Counted from the first letter of the stretch, positions 1 to 9,826 are shown. The stretch is 64,000 bases of DNA from Desulfobacteraceae bacterium (GCA_030612685.1 JAUWNK010000001.1:1-64000), one strand, 5' to 3'. Numbers and translations: made by a program. The notes: a model not told the origin generated them from the letters alone.

Positions 1-731
1 TTCATGGTGTTCAGTTCACAGGGATCATTAAATAGATTAAATTCATTAAGGTATTTGCATTTAAAGCCAAAAGCATGTAGAGGAAGGCTTTAGCCTTCCA
101 TTTCTGGAAACCTGAAGGTTTCCTCTACTGCTTGATCCCTGTCCCTTTGAGCTGTTACAATTAATTTTCATGCTTCGTGGTGCCCAGAATGGGCATGAGC
201 GTTTGTTTCGAGTTTCGACATTCGAATTTCGGGTTTCCCCGTCGATCACGTAAGGATTGCAAATGTATAAGTTAATTTGATATTTCACATTGGTATTTTA
301 GGCTTCAAAATTTATGAGACGGGGCACTGGTAATCCATTTAAGGGAAGAATGATAAAAATCAATTTTTGACAGAAGAAGTATAGGGAAAAGATGGTTGAG
401 TGTCAAGAATGTATCATTCGCACGTTAAGCCTTATCTTGACATATTATTATTTATAAATTAAATAAAAATAAGGTAACTACTCAGGTTGTCAGGTTCAAG
501 GTTCACTGTTCAGGGGTTCAACCCGAACCGAAGCGTTGTACATGCGGAGAGCCCTCAACTGGCTCAGGAAAAACCCGGGTTTAACGGTGCAACGTAACGT
601 TGCTTTCATGAATAACCCTGAAGCGAAGCGCCGGGGTCATTTGCTAAAGTATTACGATAAAAATAAGTATTAATTAAGATTAGATTAGAAATTGTAAAGT
701 TTTAAACTTTTTTACATTAAGGGCCGAAAGG
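1..731. other. Non-coding 5' flank with repeats
   Basis: No credible gene was seen. It holds a GTAG-footed cloverleaf-like repeat (77-128), a GGTTCA-type repeat stretch (about 489-533: 'caggttcaaggttcactg' and neighbouring half-palindromes), and a small palindrome GCAACGTAACGTTGC near 590. The promoter of the downstream cyclase should lie in the AT-rich stretch 650-725, but no clear -35/-10 pair was recognised. Confidence 0.6.
77..128. repeat. GTAG-footed multi-hairpin REP-like element
   Basis: The outer arms GTAGAGGAA (77-85) and TTCCTCTAC (120-128) are perfect inverted copies. They enclose a hairpin around GGCTTTAGCC, a small CCA-TTTC-TGG hairpin and a hairpin around AACCTGAAGGTT, giving a cloverleaf fold. 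Similar GTAG...CTAC elements occur at 46475-46531 and 57685-57749. GTAG at the hairpin foot is a known hallmark of REPs processed by TnpA-REP transposases; a relic of such a transposase lies at 17712-17889. Confidence 0.7.
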
Positions 732-2330
732 ATGCCTGTTGATCATATTGAAGATAAAACCCCTCCCCAGAAAGAATCAAAAGATCCTGCAGGGCTGCAT
801 CTCATGACCGGTTTTAAAGATTTTATTTATCGTGTTTGGGGCCGGATTAAAAACCTGGGGATTCCAATCTTTGTTAAGCTCATTGGTTTTAAACATTATC
901 CTGAAAAACGTAGCGGTCAGGAAATAAGAGTCGATCAGGAACAAAGAAGTGGTCGAGAGGGCCTGAGAATTCCCATCTTCATTAAGCTCACTGCTTTATC
1001 CACTTTACTCATTTTTTTGGTTATCTCTACTATTAGTTTTTCAATGCTTAATAGGCAAAAGAAACAATTCACTGGCCAATTAATAGACCTGGGAGAGAGC
1101 ATGGTCCGCATCGCAGCCAGTAATGCCCCTGATAAACTTTTAGGGGGAGAAGACCAGAGCTTATTTCAATTGCTCAATGATATTGCCAAAAATGATCAGG
1201 TCATATATGCACTTATTACAGATGAAAAAAATATTATCAAGGCCCATAGTAGTATCGAGGAGGTAAATAAGCCCTATTCGCCCCCAGAGAACATTATCTT
1301 TCTTAAAGAAAGCAGCAATGTAAAAGTGAGTTCCTTTATTCATGAAGGGGAAGAGGTGCTCTTTTTTGAGAAGCTGATTACCTATCAAAAATTAAAGATT
1401 GGTAAAGTTCACCTGGCAATCTCACAGAAGAAAATATTGCAAAATATTCGTAATGCGAAGATATCTATTATGGTGCTAACAATAATAATCATTCTCCTGG
1501 GCATCCTGTTAAGTCTCGGAATGAGTAGATATTTTTCTATCCCTATCATGAAGCTTCGGGAGAGCACCAAGGCCTTAGGTATGGGAGATTTTAATTATCA
1601 GGTAAGCATTAATCGCAATGATGAACTGGGAGATCTTGGCTTAGCTTTTAACGAGATGGCTAAAGATCTGTCACTTAAGGAAAAGATCAAGGACTCCTTC
1701 GGGCGATATGTAACACCAGAGATAGTTGATCTGATACTGGCAAATCCGGATAATCAATGGATGAAAGGGTTAGAGGTGGAAGCTACGGTTCTGTTTGTTG
1801 ATATAAGAGGTTTCACAACCTTGTCAGAGGATAAAGAGCCGGAGAGCATTGTTGAGTTGCTTAATGATTACTTTACCAGGGTAACTGATATAGTTATCAA
1901 ACATGGTGGTCACATAAACAAGTTTTTGGGAGATGAGGCCATGGCGATATTTGGTACACCAGTACCCAATCCTCAACATGCAGATGCCGCTGTTAGGGCT
2001 GCATTGGATATTCAAGAAGAGATTGTGAGGTTTGATCGGGAAAAGAAAATGAAGGATGTGACTATTCAAGTCGGAGTAGGTGTAAACTCTGGTGTGATGG
2101 TGGCTGGGAATCTTGGTTCAGAAAAAAGGATGGAATACACGGTTATAGGGGATAATGTCAATGTGGCCTCAAGGCTTACATCCCTTGCAAAAAGCGGGGA
2201 GATCTTGATCAGCGGACAAACCTATGAATTAATTGAAGATAAAAACAGCTTTAAAACAGAGAAAAGGAGAAAAGCTCCAGTCAAGGGAAGAAAAACGAAG
2301 ATAGCCATCTTTAATGTATTAAGTTCATAG
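732..2330 (+). CDS. Membrane-bound class III adenylate cyclase with HAMP
   Basis: Makes cyclic AMP from ATP at the inner membrane in response to an unknown extracytoplasmic signal. Order of parts: a charged N-terminal extension, TM1 at about residues 80-105, a sensor loop of about 140 residues, TM2 at about 245-268, a HAMP linker (about 268-320), then a class III cyclase domain (about 350-530). Metal-binding aspartates sit in LFVDIRGFT and FLGDEAMA; the Lys of NKFLGDE and the Asp of YTVIGDNVN fit ATP rather than GTP. The N-terminal extension contains IPIFVKL and the TM1 start contains IPIFIKL, with similar DNA around both, suggesting a small internal duplication. The ribosome binding site is weak (GAAAGG). 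It stands alone ahead of two lipoprotein genes. Confidence 0.88.
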   Translation: MPVDHIEDKTPPQKESKDPAGLHLMTGFKDFIYRVWGRIKNLGIPIFVKLIGFKHYPEKRSGQEIRVDQEQRSGREGLRIPIFIKLTALSTLLIFLVISTISFSMLNRQKKQFTGQLIDLGESMVRIAASNAPDKLLGGEDQSLFQLLNDIAKNDQVIYALITDEKNIIKAHSSIEEVNKPYSPPENIIFLKESSNVKVSSFIHEGEEVLFFEKLITYQKLKIGKVHLAISQKKILQNIRNAKISIMVLTIIIILLGILLSLGMSRYFSIPIMKLRESTKALGMGDFNYQVSINRNDELGDLGLAFNEMAKDLSLKEKIKDSFGRYVTPEIVDLILANPDNQWMKGLEVEATVLFVDIRGFTTLSEDKEPESIVELLNDYFTRVTDIVIKHGGHINKFLGDEAMAIFGTPVPNPQHADAAVRAALDIQEEIVRFDREKKMKDVTIQVGVGVNSGVMVAGNLGSEKRMEYTVIGDNVNVASRLTSLAKSGEILISGQTYELIEDKNSFKTEKRRKAPVKGRKTKIAIFNVLSS

Positions 2331-2351
2331 TATAGGAAATCCCATTTTTTA

Positions 2352-2420
2352 GACAGGATAGACGGGATGTTCAGGATATAAAGAAAATAAGAAAATCTTG
2401 TTAATCGTGTTAATCCTGTC
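2352..2420. repeat. Short inverted-repeat element (GACAGGAT family)
   Basis: GACAGGAT at 2352-2359 and ATCCTGTC at 2413-2420 are inverted copies. The complementarity continues imperfectly inward (GACAGGATTAACA-like). It sits in the 134-bp gap between the cyclase and deacetylase genes, followed by a small CCGCCGCAGGCGG palindrome at about 2430-2442. MITE-like by structure; no target duplication was identified. Confidence 0.55.
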
Positions 2421-2464
2421 AAAAAAATTCCGCCGCAGGCGGCTAAGTTCAAAAGAGGATCAAG

Positions 2465-3559
2465 ATGTGGATGACAGGCAAGAGGCAATATAAAGATAAA
2501 TTAGAAGCAATTATTTTTTCTATGATTGGAGTATGTTTTTTACTTCAATCATCCTGCGCTACCCTGGGTATTGACTTAAAGGCATCTGAGCCGGCGGTAG
2601 AGGCTGCACCAAAGGCACCTGAACCAGTGGTTTCCAAAGAAGAACCCGCAAAACCTATAATATTTCAGTCAGAGGAATATATTGTCTGCAGACTGCATGG
2701 TCAAGAAACCCCTTCTGCTTTGGCAGAAAAGTTTTTAGGAGATACAAAGAGATCATGGGTGATTGAGGACGCAAATAAGGGCGTAGCCTTTGAAAAGGAT
2801 CAGATGATTGTCATTCCCCTGAAAGAGGAAAACAAAGGTGGTCTGGAGGTTGATGGTTACCATGTAGTGCCTATTCTATGTTATCATACATTTGCTGAAA
2901 ATTGTAAATCTTCCACCTGCATTCCTGTACATCTCTTTGATAAGCAGATGAAATACTTGAAAGATAATGGTTACAGGGTGATTACCTTCGGTGAATTGCT
3001 TGATTTTTTACAATATCGTCATGCCATTCCCAAGAGATCATTGGTTATTACTATGGATGATGGCTATAGATCAGTTTATGATATTGCATATCCAATCCTG
3101 AAAAAATATGGTTTTACCGCAACAATGTTCATATATACTGATTTTGCCGGGGTTGCCAGAGGAGCGCTCACCTGGGATCAGCTCAGAGAGATGAAGGCTT
3201 ATGGTTTTGAAGTAGGATCTCATACCTTATCTCATTGTGACCTTACAAAGAAAACGGAAGGGGAGAATGATCGGGCATATATAGCAAGAATTAAAAGGGA
3301 ACTCTTGATGTCCAAACAGCTTATTGACAAGAACCTTGAGCAAGACACCATTTATCTGTCCTTCCCTTATGGCAATTATAACCAGAGGATATTACGTATT
3401 TGTGATCAGTTGGGTTATAAGATGGCGGTATCTGTGAAAAAGGGAGGCAATCCATTTTTTGCTGATCCACTCTTTCTGAAAAGGGATCAAATATTGAAAA
3501 GAGACATGGAGACCTTCATCAATAGTCTAAAAACCTTTTATGAATTCTCTTTAAGGTGA
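2465..3559 (+). CDS. Polysaccharide deacetylase lipoprotein with LysM-like domain
   Basis: Predicted envelope carbohydrate esterase family 4 (NodB fold) enzyme removing acetyl groups from a polymeric sugar. An N-terminal hydrophobic stretch ending in LLQSSC looks like a lipoprotein signal with a somewhat atypical lipobox. A Pro/Glu-rich linker follows, then a LysM-like segment (about residues 63-115), then the NodB domain. NodB motifs are visible: TMDDGYRS (metal and base aspartates) and GSHTLSHCDL (the two histidines), then LSFPYGNYN. The next gene begins 7 bp after the stop and also encodes a LysM lipoprotein, so the two are probably one operon acting on cell-wall or exopolysaccharide. The sugar substrate cannot be told from sequence. 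Confidence 0.85.
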   Translation: MWMTGKRQYKDKLEAIIFSMIGVCFLLQSSCATLGIDLKASEPAVEAAPKAPEPVVSKEEPAKPIIFQSEEYIVCRLHGQETPSALAEKFLGDTKRSWVIEDANKGVAFEKDQMIVIPLKEENKGGLEVDGYHVVPILCYHTFAENCKSSTCIPVHLFDKQMKYLKDNGYRVITFGELLDFLQYRHAIPKRSLVITMDDGYRSVYDIAYPILKKYGFTATMFIYTDFAGVARGALTWDQLREMKAYGFEVGSHTLSHCDLTKKTEGENDRAYIARIKRELLMSKQLIDKNLEQDTIYLSFPYGNYNQRILRICDQLGYKMAVSVKKGGNPFFADPLFLKRDQILKRDMETFINSLKTFYEFSLR

Positions 3560-3566
3560 AAGCATA

Positions 3567-4799
3567 ATGAGGAAAAGCCAACTCTTAATCTATATCGTTT
3601 TGGTGGTATCAGTTACCGGTTGTGCCCAACTATTAAAAAAACCCCCGGGAAAGATAGTAGAAGCTCCAGAGGAAAGACCCCCGGGAAAGATAGTAGAAGC
3701 TCCAGAGGAAAGGTTTGTTAAGGAATGCCTCCGGAAGGGCCGGGTGTATGAAGATAAAGGAGATATAGTTGCGGCCCTCAAACAATACAAAATTGCTATG
3801 ACTGTCGATCCCCGGAACCAGGAGGCCATTGAGAACCGAAACCGGGTGGAGATAGAACTACGCAATTTAGCTGAAGAACATTATATGGTAGGTCTTAAAT
3901 TTCACAAGCAAGGAAAATACGGCCTTGCCCACCACCAATTTTTAGTTGCTCTGAGGCTCTGGCCAGATTACCCTGAAGTGGTTGAAATACTTACTTCCAG
4001 GAAGCGACTTAAGATTAAAAGGTATATTGTGCATACGATTAAACCAGGAGAAAGCCTTTCAAAGGTGGCAAATATTTATTATGGAGATTACCATAAGTTT
4101 CCCGTTATAGCCAAATACAACAATATTACTGATGCCACCAGGATCGAAATCGGCCAGAAGATCAAGGTCCCTGAGATTGAAGGTACAGAATTTTTATTTG
4201 GCAAGGAAGCCATAGAAGAAGAGAAAGTAGAAGTAGCTGATGCAGGGTTTCGGGCTTGGGAGGGATATGCTTTAGAAGCTCAAAAGAAAGAAGAAGAGCC
4301 TGAAGTTGAGGTTAAGGAAGAGGAGAAAAAACCTGAAGACCAAATTGCCATATATCGTGATTATGGGGTTGATCTATTCAGGGAAAAGAAATATCGGGAG
4401 GCTATTGTTATATTTAGCAAGGTTCTAAATGAACGTCCTGAAGATAGTATCGCTCTTGAATATTCTTACAAGGCACATTTTCAACAGGGAATAACCCTTT
4501 TTTCTAAGAAGGATTACTTGGCGGCCAGAGATCAATTTGAGGTATGTCTCCGATATAAAACCGATTGCCAGAAATGCCATGGATACATAAAAGAGAGTGA
4601 AGATTCATATAAAGAAACACACTATAAGAAAGGGATCCAGTTCTTTAATAATGAATTATTAACTGAAGCTATTTGGGAATGGAGGTTGGTAAAGCTTATC
4701 GATCCCGATTATAAAAGGGTGAATTATTTAATCAGTAAGGCCAATACAATTTTGAAAAAGGTAAAACAATTAAAAGAGACTCAGGAGAAAAAATTATAG
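3567..4799 (+). CDS. Lipoprotein with TPR-like repeats and a LysM domain
   Basis: The signal peptide ends in VSVTGC, a good lipobox, so the protein should be anchored in the envelope. Two TPR-like helical units (about residues 50-140) precede a LysM domain (about 152-205: YIVHTIKPGESLSKVANIYY), a Glu/Lys-rich linker and more TPR-like helices (about 265-400). LysM binds peptidoglycan-type glycans; TPRs bind proteins, so a scaffold role is inferred. It follows the deacetylase by 7 bp. A 36-bp in-frame tandem duplication lies just after the lipid anchor. Function beyond cell-wall scaffolding is unknown. Confidence 0.75.
   Translation: MRKSQLLIYIVLVVSVTGCAQLLKKPPGKIVEAPEERPPGKIVEAPEERFVKECLRKGRVYEDKGDIVAALKQYKIAMTVDPRNQEAIENRNRVEIELRNLAEEHYMVGLKFHKQGKYGLAHHQFLVALRLWPDYPEVVEILTSRKRLKIKRYIVHTIKPGESLSKVANIYYGDYHKFPVIAKYNNITDATRIEIGQKIKVPEIEGTEFLFGKEAIEEEKVEVADAGFRAWEGYALEAQKKEEEPEVEVKEEEKKPEDQIAIYRDYGVDLFREKKYREAIVIFSKVLNERPEDSIALEYSYKAHFQQGITLFSKKDYLAARDQFEVCLRYKTDCQKCHGYIKESEDSYKETHYKKGIQFFNNELLTEAIWEWRLVKLIDPDYKRVNYLISKANTILKKVKQLKETQEKKL
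3642..3713 (+). repeat. 36-bp in-frame tandem duplication
   Basis: Two head-to-tail 36-bp copies (3642-3677 and 3678-3713) differ only at the last base. They encode PPGKIVEAPEER twice in the linker just after the lipoprotein anchor. The near identity points to a recent slippage or duplication event, which lengthens the tether without shifting the frame. Confidence 0.95.
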
Positions 4800-4837
4800 A
4801 AATATTTTAAGGTCTCCTTTAAACCTTCTAACAGGCA

Positions 4838-6226
4838 TTACATTTTGAACGGAACAGAATAAACGGTCCAGCCCCTTTGAAGAAGTACAGTTATCCTTTC
4901 TTTAAGCCTATATCTAATAACTGCCTTTTCGAAATCCTCCTTTGTGGTAATTGAGAGATCATTTATTCCCCTGATAAGATCACCTGGTTTCAGACCAATA
5001 CTGTCAGCCTGAGAGCCTTTTTTTATATCCACAATAACCAGGCCCTCTTTTTCCTTTAATCTATATTTAACGGCCAGAGATCGATTTAATTCTTCAACCC
5101 TGAAACCCAGCCGCTCAAATGCCAGAGTAAGTGCAAGATCGGGTGGGAATATAGCAGGCTTTATATCTATCTTTTTCCTTTTTCCTTTCCTGAAAAAAAC
5201 CAAATGAATCATCTCATTAGCAGTATATTGAGATAATTGGTTGTAATAATCCCGACCGGATTTAATCTTATTTTTATTGAGCTCTGTAATGATATCCCCC
5301 CTCTTAAGGCCCCTATTTTTTGCAGGGGAGCCGGCCATGATCTCTGTAATCAGGGCACCGTAGTCCACAGGTAAATGGAAGTAGTTGACTAAATTTTCAT
5401 CTATATCCTGCACCATGATACCCAGCCAGGCTGTATGAACCCTACCATAATTTATGAGGTCGTTCACAATTCCCTTTGCCCTGTCTATGGGTATGGCAAA
5501 ACCTATTCCCTCAGCCCCTGAATAGATGGCTGTATTGATACCTATCAGCTCACCATTAATATTTAGAAGGGGGCCACCACTGTTTCCAGGGTTGATAGAG
5601 GCATCTATCTGGATAAAATTATGATAAACACCGGTTCCTGTCCTTACAGATCTATTCAGTGCGCTTATCACACCGGTTGTTACAGTGTGAGAGAGACCGA
5701 ATGGATTGCCTATGGCAATTACTGTCTCTCCTATCATAAGGTCATCTGATCCACCCATGGTAATCGCCGGTATAGCGGAGTCTGTTTCAATTTTTAGGAC
5801 AGCCAGATCCGATTCCGGATCAGTACCTACCACCCGGGCCTCAAATTCCTGCTGGTCGGCTAAGGTAATAGCTATCTTAGATGCCCTTACAATAACATGG
5901 TGATTGGTCAGGATATACTTGTGTGTGCTATCAATGATGACACCAGAGCCAAGGCTTTTCTGGACATATTGTCTTTTGCGGGGCTCAAAAAAATCCCTGA
6001 AAAACTTGTTAAAGAAATCATCATTTTCCCGGGAGAAAAAGGGGTTAACATTTCTCCCCACAAACTTGCTTGTGCTAATGTTAACTACAGCAGGGCTTAC
6101 ATTTTTGACGGCCCTTACAATAGCATTCTCCCTGGGAAAGACTTGATCCCCCCAGCTAAGAGAGGGAAAAAACAGAGAAGAAAGTAAAAGAAGGAAAACC
6201 AGCCTATAAATAGATCTTAAGTGCAT
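4838..6226 (-). CDS. DegP/HtrA-family periplasmic serine protease
   Basis: Periplasmic quality-control protease. The trypsin-like domain shows the triad in TNHHVI (His), DPESDLAVLKI (Asp) and NPGNSGGPL (Ser), followed by two PDZ domains (about residues 265-350 and 375-460, counted from the longer frame). The start at 6226 is chosen because it gives a compact signal peptide (MHLRSIYRL, hydrophobic core, SLSWGDQ). An upstream ATG at 6262 would add 12 residues encoded partly by a TTCCTAAATT-type repeat. It sits upstream of the convergent lipoprotein gene and downstream of clpB on the same strand, consistent with a stress-response pairing. Confidence 0.9.
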   Translation of the reverse strand: MHLRSIYRLVFLLLLSSLFFPSLSWGDQVFPRENAIVRAVKNVSPAVVNISTSKFVGRNVNPFFSRENDDFFNKFFRDFFEPRKRQYVQKSLGSGVIIDSTHKYILTNHHVIVRASKIAITLADQQEFEARVVGTDPESDLAVLKIETDSAIPAITMGGSDDLMIGETVIAIGNPFGLSHTVTTGVISALNRSVRTGTGVYHNFIQIDASINPGNSGGPLLNINGELIGINTAIYSGAEGIGFAIPIDRAKGIVNDLINYGRVHTAWLGIMVQDIDENLVNYFHLPVDYGALITEIMAGSPAKNRGLKRGDIITELNKNKIKSGRDYYNQLSQYTANEMIHLVFFRKGKRKKIDIKPAIFPPDLALTLAFERLGFRVEELNRSLAVKYRLKEKEGLVIVDIKKGSQADSIGLKPGDLIRGINDLSITTKEDFEKAVIRYRLKERITVLLQRGWTVYSVPFKM

Positions 6227-6239
6227 AAAGCTATAAGTG

Positions 6240-6340
6240 CCTAAATTGCCTAAAGTTGTCATAACTCATAAATTCCTAAATTCCCAATCCAAAATTCCCT
6301 AATTCCTCAATCCCTAAATCCCTCAATCCCTAAATTCAAA
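6240..6340. repeat. Degenerate short tandem repeat (CCCTAAATTC type)
   Basis: About ten loosely conserved 9-12 bp units of the form AATTCCTAAATTCCC/AATCCCTCA lie between degP and clpB. The same motif family reappears in inverse orientation at about 62820-62860. The units are too short and irregular for CRISPR. The clpB stop lies at the edge of this tract. Confidence 0.6.
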
Positions 6341-8918
6341 TAAACACTACCTTCCCATTCTCTACCTCAACCTTAACAGTATCTCCATCTCCCACATCAC
6401 CACTCAATATCTTTAATGCCAGCTCATCCTCAATGTGATGTTGAATGGCCCTTTTTAGGGTTCTTGCACCATAGACAGGATCAAATCCAATATCAGCCAA
6501 AAATTCCTTTGCGTCATCTTTCAATTCAAGGGTTATTTTACGATCCTGAAGCCTTTTTCTCAACTGGTCAATTTGTATATCAACAATTCTTTTTATCTCT
6601 TCCCTGCCAAGGGAGTTAAAGATTATTGTCTCATCGATCCTGTTTAGGAATTCCGGCTTAAAGGTTGCCCTCAACATCTCCATGATACCATTGGCCATTT
6701 TTTCTGTATCCTTACCGGCAAATTCTTTGATTATCTGGCTTCCAATATTGGATGTCATGATCAGGACAGTGTTTTTGAAATCAACGGTCCTTCCCTTGCC
6801 ATCGGTCATCCTGCCATCATCTAAGATCTGGAGCAGGATATTGAAGACATCCGGGTGAGCCTTCTCTATTTCGTCAAAAAGAATTACAGAATATGGATGG
6901 GTTCTGACCGACTCGGTGAGATATCCCCCTTCATCATAACCGACATAGCCAGGTGGTGCTCCTATCATTCTCGCTACTGAGTGTTTCTCCATGTATTCGG
7001 ACATATCTATCCTGATCATATATTGTTCATCATCAAATAGGAATTCGGCCAGGGCCTTTGCAAGCTCGGTTTTGCCTACACCTGTGGGGCCCAGGAATAT
7101 AAACGAACCTATAGGCCGGTTTGGCTCCTGAAGCCCTGAACGTGCCCTCCGAACTGCATTGGCTACAGCGATTATAGCATCTTTTTGTCCTATCAGCCTT
7201 TTTCCAATCCTCTCTTCCATCTTTAGCAGCTTCTCTTTTTCGCCCTCCATCATCCTCTCAATTGGTATACCTGTCCATTTGGAGACTATCTGGGCAATGT
7301 CGTCGCTGTCTACCTCCTCTTTGAGCATCTTTTTGTTGGACTGAAGCTCGGTGAGCTGGCTGTTTTCCTCGGATAGGCTTTTTTCCAGTTGTAGTATCGT
7401 ACTATATCTCAGTTCTGCTGCCTTTGTTAGGTCTCCCTGTCTTTCGGCAACCTGGGCCTCTGACTTTGCGGAATCTATCCGTTCTTTTATGTCCCTTATC
7501 CGTGCGATAATCTCTTTTTCCTTTTTCCAGTGGCTGGTCATCTCATCTGCCTGTGCTTTAAGGCTTTTCAATTCCTCATCTATCTTTTTTAAACGTTGTT
7601 TGGAGGGATTATCTGATTCTTTCTTAAGCGCCTCTCTCTCTATCTCAAGCTGGGTCATCTTTCTTCTCAGGTCATCAATCTCAGATGGAAGACTGTCTAT
7701 CTCTATCCTCAGCCTGCTTGTTGCCTCATCAACCAGGTCTATTGCCTTGTCAGGGAGAAAACGATCAGTAATATATCTGTTGGAAAGTACGGCAGCAGAG
7801 ACAAGTGCAGAGTCTTTAATCCTGACACCGTGGTGAATCTCATATTTTTCTTTAAGACCCCGCAATATGGAGATGGTGTCTTCTACAGTGGGTTCAGCCA
7901 CGACGATGGGCTGGAAACGTCTCTCCAGTGCAGCATCCTTTTCTATATATTTCCTGTATTCCTTGATTGTCGTGGCCCCCACACACCTGAGTTCACCGCG
8001 GGCCAGGGCTGGTTTGAGCATGTTAGATGCATCCATCGCTCCCTCGGCTGCCCCGGCACCTACCAGGGTATGGAGTTCGTCTATGAAGAGAATAATGGAG
8101 CCTTCTGCCTCTGTCACTTCCTTTAGAAAGGCCTTAAGCCTGTCCTCAAATTCCCCCCTATATTTCGCACCTGCAATTAACGCACCCATATCAAGGGCCA
8201 CTACCCTTTTTTCTTTCAGGGTTTCAGGAATATCTCCTTGAACAATTCTCTGGGCCAAACCCTCTGCAATGGCAGTTTTGCCCACTCCAGGCTCGCCTAT
8301 TAAAACCGGGTTATTCTTTGTCCTCCTGGAAAGAACCTGGATTACACGTCTTATTTCATCATCTCTACCTATTACCGGGTCAAGTTTATCGTTTTCAGCC
8401 ATATCAGTAAGATCTTGGCTAAATCGCTCTATAGCATTGTATTTATCCTCCGGATTTGCATCCACCACCCGCTGGGAACCCCTTATATCTATCAAGGCCT
8501 TCAGTATTGTATCTCTGGCTAATCCAGTTGATGCTAAAATTTTGGCTGCATTTCCTTCCCTATCTTCGATTATTGCCAACAAGATATGCTCTACGCTCAC
8601 ATATTCATCCTTCATCTGGGCAGCCTCTTTTAAAGACTGATCGAGTACCTCTTTTGATCGAGGGGATATATAGGCATTTCCATATCCAGCCCCGCTAACT
8701 GAAGGTAATTGATCCAGGGCTTCTTTCAGGTCATGAAGGATTGCATCCTCCTTGACACCTATCTTTCCAAGAAGGGGTGGAATTACACCCTCTCTCTGTT
8801 CAAGAAGGGCATAGAGCAAATGCTCAGGTTCTATCTGTTGATGGCCTTTCTTGGAGGCTATCTCTTGAGAATTCTGTATAACCTCCTGGGCCTTAAGTGT
8901 AAATTTATCAAAACGCAT
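6336..8918 (-). CDS. clpB: Chaperone ClpB
   Basis: Hsp100 disaggregase that works with DnaK to rescue aggregated proteins. At 860 residues it has the normal family length: Clp N-domain repeats (about 1-150), AAA module 1 with Walker A GEPGVGKT, the coiled-coil middle domain (about 400-525) that separates ClpB from ClpA/ClpC, AAA module 2 with GPTGVGKT, and the C-terminal D2-small domain. It starts at ATG 8918 behind a strong GAGGAGGAAAG ribosome binding site. Several open frames on the opposite strand are shadows of it. No heat-shock promoter was identified, partly because a MITE-like repeat occupies the upstream region. Confidence 0.97.
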   Translation of the reverse strand: MRFDKFTLKAQEVIQNSQEIASKKGHQQIEPEHLLYALLEQREGVIPPLLGKIGVKEDAILHDLKEALDQLPSVSGAGYGNAYISPRSKEVLDQSLKEAAQMKDEYVSVEHILLAIIEDREGNAAKILASTGLARDTILKALIDIRGSQRVVDANPEDKYNAIERFSQDLTDMAENDKLDPVIGRDDEIRRVIQVLSRRTKNNPVLIGEPGVGKTAIAEGLAQRIVQGDIPETLKEKRVVALDMGALIAGAKYRGEFEDRLKAFLKEVTEAEGSIILFIDELHTLVGAGAAEGAMDASNMLKPALARGELRCVGATTIKEYRKYIEKDAALERRFQPIVVAEPTVEDTISILRGLKEKYEIHHGVRIKDSALVSAAVLSNRYITDRFLPDKAIDLVDEATSRLRIEIDSLPSEIDDLRRKMTQLEIEREALKKESDNPSKQRLKKIDEELKSLKAQADEMTSHWKKEKEIIARIRDIKERIDSAKSEAQVAERQGDLTKAAELRYSTILQLEKSLSEENSQLTELQSNKKMLKEEVDSDDIAQIVSKWTGIPIERMMEGEKEKLLKMEERIGKRLIGQKDAIIAVANAVRRARSGLQEPNRPIGSFIFLGPTGVGKTELAKALAEFLFDDEQYMIRIDMSEYMEKHSVARMIGAPPGYVGYDEGGYLTESVRTHPYSVILFDEIEKAHPDVFNILLQILDDGRMTDGKGRTVDFKNTVLIMTSNIGSQIIKEFAGKDTEKMANGIMEMLRATFKPEFLNRIDETIIFNSLGREEIKRIVDIQIDQLRKRLQDRKITLELKDDAKEFLADIGFDPVYGARTLKRAIQHHIEDELALKILSGDVGDGDTVKVEVENGKVVFI

Positions 8919-8948
8919 AATTGTCTTTCCTCCTCAAGTAATTTTCAT

Positions 8949-9159
8949 GGTAACTATTCAGCCACTAAGACACCAAGGCGCTAAGATTAGGGAATTATTC
9001 TCTTTTGATACCATTTTTTATGGAGGGCACATTATCTCCCGTTTTATTGCAATGTTTTCTTCCTTTTCAGATAAGTTATAAACTCATACCCGCCTGCCGT
9101 CCGTCGGGCAGGTCTATCCTTTGTGTCTTGGTGCCTTTGTGGCTACCTGAACAGTTACT
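8949..9159. repeat. MITE-like element, 'GCCACAAAG-CACCAAG' family, copy 1
   Basis: About 210 bp bounded by imperfect 40-bp inverted ends: GTAACTATTCAGCCAC plus an AAGACACCAAGG stretch on the left, and its complement (CTTGGTGCCTTTGTGGC...AGTTACT) on the right. A second copy with the same ends lies at about 38749-38940. A CCTGCC...GGGCAGG palindrome (9093-9112) is embedded near the right end. No open frame inside. It lies directly upstream of clpB. Confidence 0.75.
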
Positions 9160-9330
9160 TTTCATGCATTAAAATTAAGAATTGGTCACGTGATTGTCAA
9201 TGATGCTTTAATCTCTTCCATGCAACTGGCACCGTTATAAAAACAAATAACCCAAATAAAGCCTGACTTACAAGTCTCCAACTTGAGAAAATATCACCAT
9301 GATCAAATGTATGTGTTTCACCTAAAATGA

Positions 9331-9536
9331 GCGGTTCCAGGTTCAGAGTTCAAGGTTCAAAGGTTATAATCTACTTATATTCTTAACTTTATTGAGACCA
9401 CCTGAGGAGTGACTCGTATTAGCTTCTTTAACCCATTGGGCGAAACATAACACTTGCACCTATCAACATATTTTTTCTTATTAACAGCCACTCGGGGTAT
9501 TTCAACTGGGAACCGTGAACGGTGAACCTCTCAACC
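9331..9536. repeat. Inverted-repeat element, GGTTCA family
   Basis: The left end (about 9331-9362) reads as repeated GGTTC(A/C)AGAGTTCA units; the right end (about 9498-9536) is the inverse (GGGAACCGTGAACGGTGAACC). The right end lies inside the 3' part of the small membrane-protein gene and encodes its last residues (FTVHGSQLK), so the element appears to have landed in that gene. A related GGTTCA tract is at about 489-533. Confidence 0.55.
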
Positions 9537-9826
9537 CAGGATTCATATAGATTCACAGCAATATCTGATGCCATAATAAGCACAGCCATCACCATTCCAG
9601 CATATGGGAAATAGAAAAGTAAGATTATGGCAAGCGGGTCGAAAAAAGTTAAAGATGTCCAATAGACATTGAATGGAAGAGGTGAGGAAGTGTAAGGCAT
9701 GAACCCACCATGCCAAATATCGAGAATATGGGTCACAGTACCCCACAAGAAGCCTAACATATAGATATAGAAAAATATCTTTATCCCTTTTGGTCGATCA
9801 CCCCATTTAGACTTGAGGATACTCAA
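9428..9826 (-). CDS. Small integral membrane protein, 3' end altered by a repeat
   Basis: I do not recognise a named family. Three or four hydrophobic segments are visible (about residues 15-35, 52-75, 72-95), with a GTVTHILDIWHGGF motif between the first two. The frame starts at TTG 9826. Residue-like coding continues upstream (LFGTWGITT) almost to the stop of the glycosyltransferase gene, so the true start may be a non-ATG codon near 9862 with translational coupling. The tail after VERFT is encoded by a GGTTCA inverted-repeat element, so the C-terminus is probably not native. Treat as a real but possibly damaged gene. Confidence 0.5.
   Translation of the reverse strand: MSILKSKWGDRPKGIKIFFYIYMLGFLWGTVTHILDIWHGGFMPYTSSPLPFNVYWTSLTFFDPLAIILLFYFPYAGMVMAVLIMASDIAVNLYESWVERFTVHGSQLKYPEWLLIRKNMLIGASVMFRPMG

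Noticed and set aside
61-288. 75-codon minus-strand open frame at the window start
   Set aside because: It overlaps the GTAG-footed repeat, has no ribosome binding site and no protein-like composition.
6240-6340. CRISPR-like tandem units between degP and clpB
   Set aside because: Units are only 9-12 bp, degenerate and without unique spacers.
7351-7836. 161-codon open frame antisense to clpB
   Set aside because: It lies entirely opposite the conserved ClpB middle domain, has no start context and no recognisable motif; a codon-bias shadow.
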